From an uncultured Ignavibacteriota bacterium (GTDB lineage: Bacteria; Bacteroidota; Ignavibacteria; Tepidaquicellales; Tepidaquicellaceae): a stretch of DNA of 7,194 bases. Shown here one piece after another: positions 4,588 through 7,194 of the stretch (its first letter is position 1; each line of letters opens with the position of its first letter). The notes under the pieces are model-generated. The model was not told where the DNA came from. It ran no database searches and saw only the letters and a program-made list of their open reading frames with translations. Where the stretch lies: NCBI GenBank assembly GCA_937983305.1, contig CALKAJ010000004.1, forward strand, positions 1 through 7,194, written 5' to 3'. Position numbers and translations under genes: made by a program.

Positions 4588-5253
4588 CTAACTGAATAAA
4601 TCCCCTAATACCTGCCTCACTCTGGTAACGCAATAATAAGGGGTGAGCTGTTCAATGTTGTCAGTCAGGTCTTTTATTTCATTTTCAGGCAACGAGATGT
4701 TTTCTTTCCCGTTTGCTTGAGTTCCGATCGATATTTTCAAAACATACTCGTTTTTATTTTGAGTAAACAGCGGCATTTCGGCATGAACACAGTGATTTCT
4801 TATCTTCCGAATATCATGAGCGAGTTTCGCCATTCGCTTTTCAAGGAATAATTCATTTTGATAACAGGCAAGGATTAATTCTTGAAAGCAAAGACTATAT
4901 ATCTCATCTTTAGTAGTTATCTTTCTTTTCCCGTTATCATCAGTAATGTAGATTTCGTTTTTGATAGCAAGCAGTTGTTCCATTTTGAAAATCAGTGACT
5001 GCTCTAATAGATTACCGGCTAATGCACACGTTGACTCAAAATATCCCAGATAAAAAGTATTATGAAGTTGAGTAAGTAGCTTTAAGATGTTCGCTAAACG
5101 CCCTTTCTTTTTGCCGAATGTGATTTTTTGATAATGAAGCTGCCACCGCCGTATTGCGCTTTTTCGTAATGCTTCTTTATTTGTCCATCGTTCCTTTAAT
5201 TCTTCCATGCTGGAATTAATAAATAGGTCTTTGTTGAGGTCACCAATCTTCAT
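4588..5253 (-). CDS. HEPN-like protein (221 aa), possible RNase or defence protein
   Basis: Start ATG 5253 with AGGA six bases upstream on the minus strand. The protein is mostly helical. Helices around 52-98 (YFESTCALAGNLLEQSLIFKM, interrupted here only by its own length) resemble the first HEPN helices, as in DUF4145-type proteins. Around 138-157 the segment LAHDIRKIRNHCVHAE contains the HEPN signature R-x4-H, R152-N-H-C-V-H157, with the usual asparagine after the arginine. HEPN domains with intact R-x4-6-H are often metal-independent RNases in toxin-antitoxin, abortive-infection and CRISPR systems, though many members are only binding proteins. The remaining C-terminus (165-221) has strands then a helix and is not recognised. 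No nucleotidyltransferase (MNT) partner is present. The call rests on motif and helix pattern, not on a database match. Confidence 0.6.
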   Translation of the reverse strand: MKIGDLNKDLFINSSMEELKERWTNKEALRKSAIRRWQLHYQKITFGKKKGRLANILKLLTQLHNTFYLGYFESTCALAGNLLEQSLIFKMEQLLAIKNEIYITDDNGKRKITTKDEIYSLCFQELILACYQNELFLEKRMAKLAHDIRKIRNHCVHAEMPLFTQNKNEYVLKISIGTQANGKENISLPENEIKDLTDNIEQLTPYYCVTRVRQVLGDLFS

Positions 5254-5337
5254 GCTTTATCCTGAAAAGTTATATACCCGATTAACAGCTTACTCTATCA
5301 CGTTATTTTCTGATTCGCAAGCAAAAAACCTGATTTA

Positions 5338-5362
5338 CGACATAACGTGTCGGGAATTTATT
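5338..5362 (+). repeat. 25-bp direct repeat, copy 2, with dyad
   Basis: Exact second copy of 4191-4215, here placed just upstream of the ankyrin-gene promoter. It also lies in the divergent interval shared with the HEPN-like gene. Its ATAACGTG (5342-5349) is matched by the inverted CACGTTAT at 5299-5306, and CCCGA (5277-5281) mirrors TCGGG (5350-5354), so a factor binding here could touch both promoters. Confidence 0.6.
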
Positions 5363-5428
5363 GTTGACTAGAATTATAATTAAGATACTATGAAAAGAAA
5401 AAGGTAGTTTTATGAAAAAAATATTTAT
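5355..5428 (+). repeat. 74-bp duplicated promoter/start block, copy 1 (ankyrin gene)
   Basis: This block matches 6614-6687 with only three mismatches. It contains TTGACT (5364-5369), 16 bp, TACTAT (5386-5391), the ribosome binding site AAGG (5401 region), the ATG at 5412 and the first codons of the ankyrin gene. It overlaps the end of the 25-bp repeat. The -35 is good and the -10 moderate (4 of 6). Confidence 0.8.
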
Positions 5429-6605
5429 TATTTTGATTTTGACTGCAGGCTTTTTTGTGAACAATATTACTTCTCAAGAAAATTCTATATCTGTTGATAG
5501 TGAACAAAGAATTGCGGATATATATAATAATCTTATCTTCGCTATTACAAAAAATAATTTGGCAGAAGCCAAAACTATAATTGAGAAACATGCTAATTTT
5601 GTTAATGGCAGTGATGGAGTTCAATTAGCTGATGTCCGCATACCTATTATAGTCGCAACTTCACTCGGGTTTACAGAGATAGTAAAATATCTTATTGAAA
5701 AAGGTGCATATATAAACAGAATATCACAGGAAAGCGAAACGCCTTTAGAATTGGCAAAAAAAATGAGAAATAATGAAATAATCAATTTATTAAATAATGT
5801 AAGTGAAACTCCATACCAATTGAATTTTGAAATAAATTCGGAATTAAATTTTATCAGAACGGCTTCATCAGTAGATCCAGAAGGTATAATGGCATGTCAT
5901 TTTGGTTTCAAATCAAAGTTATTAAAAAGAATTATTAGTATATATAAATTAAATGTTTATTCTTATTTTAGTAATGGTTTATGTTATCCAGATTTAGATT
6001 TGAGACTTTCTTACGATTCTTTACCAGATTTAAATGCATTATACGATACTCCGTTAAAACGTCTAGTTTTTGAAAAATCTGAAGAATACAAGGAAAAATT
6101 GAACAAATTAAAGAAATTGCGAAAACTTTTATTAAAGAAGGAATTTTTTATAAATGTAAGAAAAGATAATTCCTTTTCAATTGATGGAACGGGAGAAACT
6201 TTTAGAAGTTATTATAATATTACAAAAAAAAGGTTTGAATTAGTGTTAGCGATGAATTCGTCGAATTATTCATCGGGTGAGAATATATATCCCCTAATTG
6301 CGCTATGGTGTTATAGCGATCGTGATGATTCTTATGGCTTAGCTTTTCAAAAAAGTTTTATTAGTATTAACGTCAAAAAAAGAACTTTATCTTATAACAA
6401 GTACCATTTTTTTCTTTATCATTATTTTACAGTTCCGGAAGAAGCGGCTTTGAAAATAGAAAATAATGGAGTAATTAAAATATTTTTTAAAATTAAAGAT
6501 ATAATAAAGAAGAAGAATAATGTATTTTTATTAAATGCTTTAAATAATCGTATAGAAATAACTGACAAAGAAAATGGACAAATAATTTATAAAAGACAAT
6601 TTTAG
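5412..6605 (+). CDS. Secreted ankyrin-repeat protein (397 aa)
   Basis: Start ATG 5412, preceded by AAGGTAG. Residues 1-21 are a clear Sec signal peptide: MKK, a hydrophobic run IFIILILTAGFFV, then a polar NNITS with cleavage likely near S21/Q22. No lipobox cysteine is seen, so it is probably periplasmic or secreted. Ankyrin-like repeats follow at about 39-66 (weak), 77-104 (IPIIVATSLGFTEIVKYLIEKGAYI, typical) and 108-130 (ETPLELAKKMRNNEIINLL). The rest is unrecognised: a lysine/leucine-rich helix around 222-247 and a beta-rich aromatic C-terminus. Ankyrin repeats bind proteins, so a partner-binding or inhibitory role outside the cytoplasm is plausible but unproven. It sits between the HEPN-like gene, from which it diverges, and the nuclease gene, which has a copy of its promoter. 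Confidence 0.82.
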   Translation: MKKIFIILILTAGFFVNNITSQENSISVDSEQRIADIYNNLIFAITKNNLAEAKTIIEKHANFVNGSDGVQLADVRIPIIVATSLGFTEIVKYLIEKGAYINRISQESETPLELAKKMRNNEIINLLNNVSETPYQLNFEINSELNFIRTASSVDPEGIMACHFGFKSKLLKRIISIYKLNVYSYFSNGLCYPDLDLRLSYDSLPDLNALYDTPLKRLVFEKSEEYKEKLNKLKKLRKLLLKKEFFINVRKDNSFSIDGTGETFRSYYNITKKRFELVLAMNSSNYSSGENIYPLIALWCYSDRDDSYGLAFQKSFISINVKKRTLSYNKYHFFLYHYFTVPEEAALKIENNGVIKIFFKIKDIIKKKNNVFLLNALNNRIEITDKENGQIIYKRQF

Positions 6606-6613
6606 TATTTAAA

Positions 6614-6687
6614 AATTTATTGTTGACTAGAATTATAATTAAGATACTATAAAAAGAAAAAGGTAGTTTTAGGAAAAGAATATTTAT
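6614..6687 (+). repeat. 74-bp duplicated promoter/start block, copy 2 (nuclease gene), with dead start codon
   Basis: This copy matches 5355-5428 except at three positions. The -35 (6623-6628) and -10 (6645-6650) are unchanged, so it probably drives the nuclease gene. The base equivalent to the second position of the ankyrin ATG is changed, giving AGG at 6671, so the copied start is dead. The upstream dyad of the 25-bp repeat is missing here. The remnant frame (AGG AAA AGA...) runs on to a TGA at 6704-6706 that overlaps the nuclease ATG. Confidence 0.8.
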
Positions 6688-6702
6688 ATTTAAGGTAGAA
6701 AA

Positions 6703-7194
6703 ATGAATATTTTTAGGATTTTATCATCACATGATGGATCAATAAATGAACCGAATGTAAGTTCATTTCTTGCATATTTGCTGAATCCAAACGAAGATCA
6801 TGGTTTATCAAGTTTATTTTTACAAGAAATATTAAATGATTTTTTAATATTAAATAATAAACATTTGTCAAAAATCAAATATGAAAACCGAATAACTGAT
6901 TTATCAAAATATTCCGCTTATTATTTAAATATTCAACCAGAATTCACAGTCTTTTTAATGAAAGATTTAAAAAAGAAAAAAAGAGATATTGATATATTGA
7001 TAGAAATTTATGAAAATATCACAAATAAAATAATATATTCAATTTGCATTGAAAATAAAATAACTGACAATTCGATTATAAAAAGTGATACTCAATTAGA
7101 TGATGAATTAAGTGGAATTACCAATTATTATAAAGAAAATGATTTAAATCCAGATATATATTTAATTTATATTACGCCAGAGCCATCGGATATT
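6703..7194 (+). CDS. PD-(D/E)XK nuclease-family protein, N-terminal part (continues at base 1 across the junction)
   Basis: Residues 1-164 of a 356-residue protein; 7140-7194 repeats 1-55, so the gene continues to 634. The start is ATG 6703 with AAGGTAG just upstream. The N-terminus, EPNVSSFLAYLLNPNEDHGL (16-35), is the typical opening of the PDDEXK_4-type family. The catalytic core follows: RDIDILIE (94-101) with D97 as the likely metal ligand, then CIENK (115-119) with E117 and K119, giving D-x19-E-x-K. Q131-L and Y142-Y143 fit the downstream Q...Y helix of restriction-like nucleases. All key residues are present. The family includes stand-alone nucleases common in defence-rich regions. DNA cleavage is likely; its specificity and any partner are unknown. 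There is no methyltransferase, so it is not an ordinary restriction system. Confidence 0.85.
   Translation, partial: MNIFRILSSHDGSINEPNVSSFLAYLLNPNEDHGLSSLFLQEILNDFLILNNKHLSKIKYENRITDLSKYSAYYLNIQPEFTVFLMKDLKKKKRDIDILIEIYENITNKIIYSICIENKITDNSIIKSDTQLDDELSGITNYYKENDLNPDIYLIYITPEPSDI
7140..7194. repeat. Terminal direct repeat, right copy (circular closure)
   Basis: Identical to bases 1-55. Codon phase is preserved: residue 146 ends at 7140 and residue 147 is encoded from 7141, equivalent to base 2. This supports one closed circle of 7,139 bp with this stretch counted once. Confidence 0.93.

Noticed and set aside
4191..5362. Integron-type gene cassettes with attC sites at the 25-bp repeats
   Set aside because: The repeats contain AAC and nearby GTT, but attC needs an AAC...GTT imperfect inverted repeat of about 60 bp or more, and the pairings I found run the other way (GTT...AAC). 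There is no integron-specific integrase.
5388..5624. 78-codon minus-strand frame
   Set aside because: It is a shadow of the N-terminal region of the ankyrin gene with no ribosome binding site.

Overview
The window is best read as a complete small circular mobile element of 7,139 bp. Its first 55 bases recur exactly as its last 55 bases (7140-7194), which is what an assembler leaves when it closes a circle. Joining the ends fuses an open reading frame running off the right edge with one running in from the left into a single 356-residue gene. The DNA is strongly AT-rich, and most genes have a recognisable AGGA/AAGG/GAGG ribosome binding site. It is bacterial. The replication protein resembles initiators of filamentous-phage type and related plasmids, and the partial tRNA is a bacterial tRNA-Thr(CGT). 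The host phylum cannot be fixed from the sequence; an AT-rich, Bacteroidota-like or other uncultured anaerobe is only a guess.

Layout in circular order. (1) Integration module, 790-2141: a complete tyrosine recombinase on the minus strand, then about 240 bp of unusually structured, less AT-rich DNA with a hairpin, a repeated 13-bp motif, palindromes and a possible promoter. This ends in the 5' half of a tRNA-Thr(CGT) gene (2104-2141), which stops at the end of the anticodon loop. I read it as attP for integration into a host tRNA-Thr gene. (2) Replication module, 2370-3850: a probable rolling-circle initiator of the Phage_CRI type, a very strong rho-independent terminator, then about 300 bp of origin-like DNA with a perfect 10-bp-arm hairpin, a 10-bp direct repeat, C-tracts and three AATATTG motifs spaced exactly 10 bp. 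(3) A small, very basic protein gene on the minus strand (3892-4074) whose ribosome binding site lies in a stem. (4) Cargo, 4191 through the junction to 634: a small acidic protein convergent with a HEPN-like protein, a secreted ankyrin-repeat protein, and a PD-(D/E)XK nuclease-family protein spanning the junction.

The cargo units are linked by shared non-coding sequence. A 25-bp repeat with a small dyad lies just upstream of two cargo promoters. A 74-bp block holding promoter, ribosome binding site and first codons of the ankyrin gene is duplicated in front of the nuclease gene, where the copied start codon is dead. This suggests cargo assembled by duplication or recombination and possibly regulated together. 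No conjugation or virion genes were recognised, so the element looks like an integrative, self-replicating small plasmid carrying a compact, possibly defensive, cargo. The defence role is inference.
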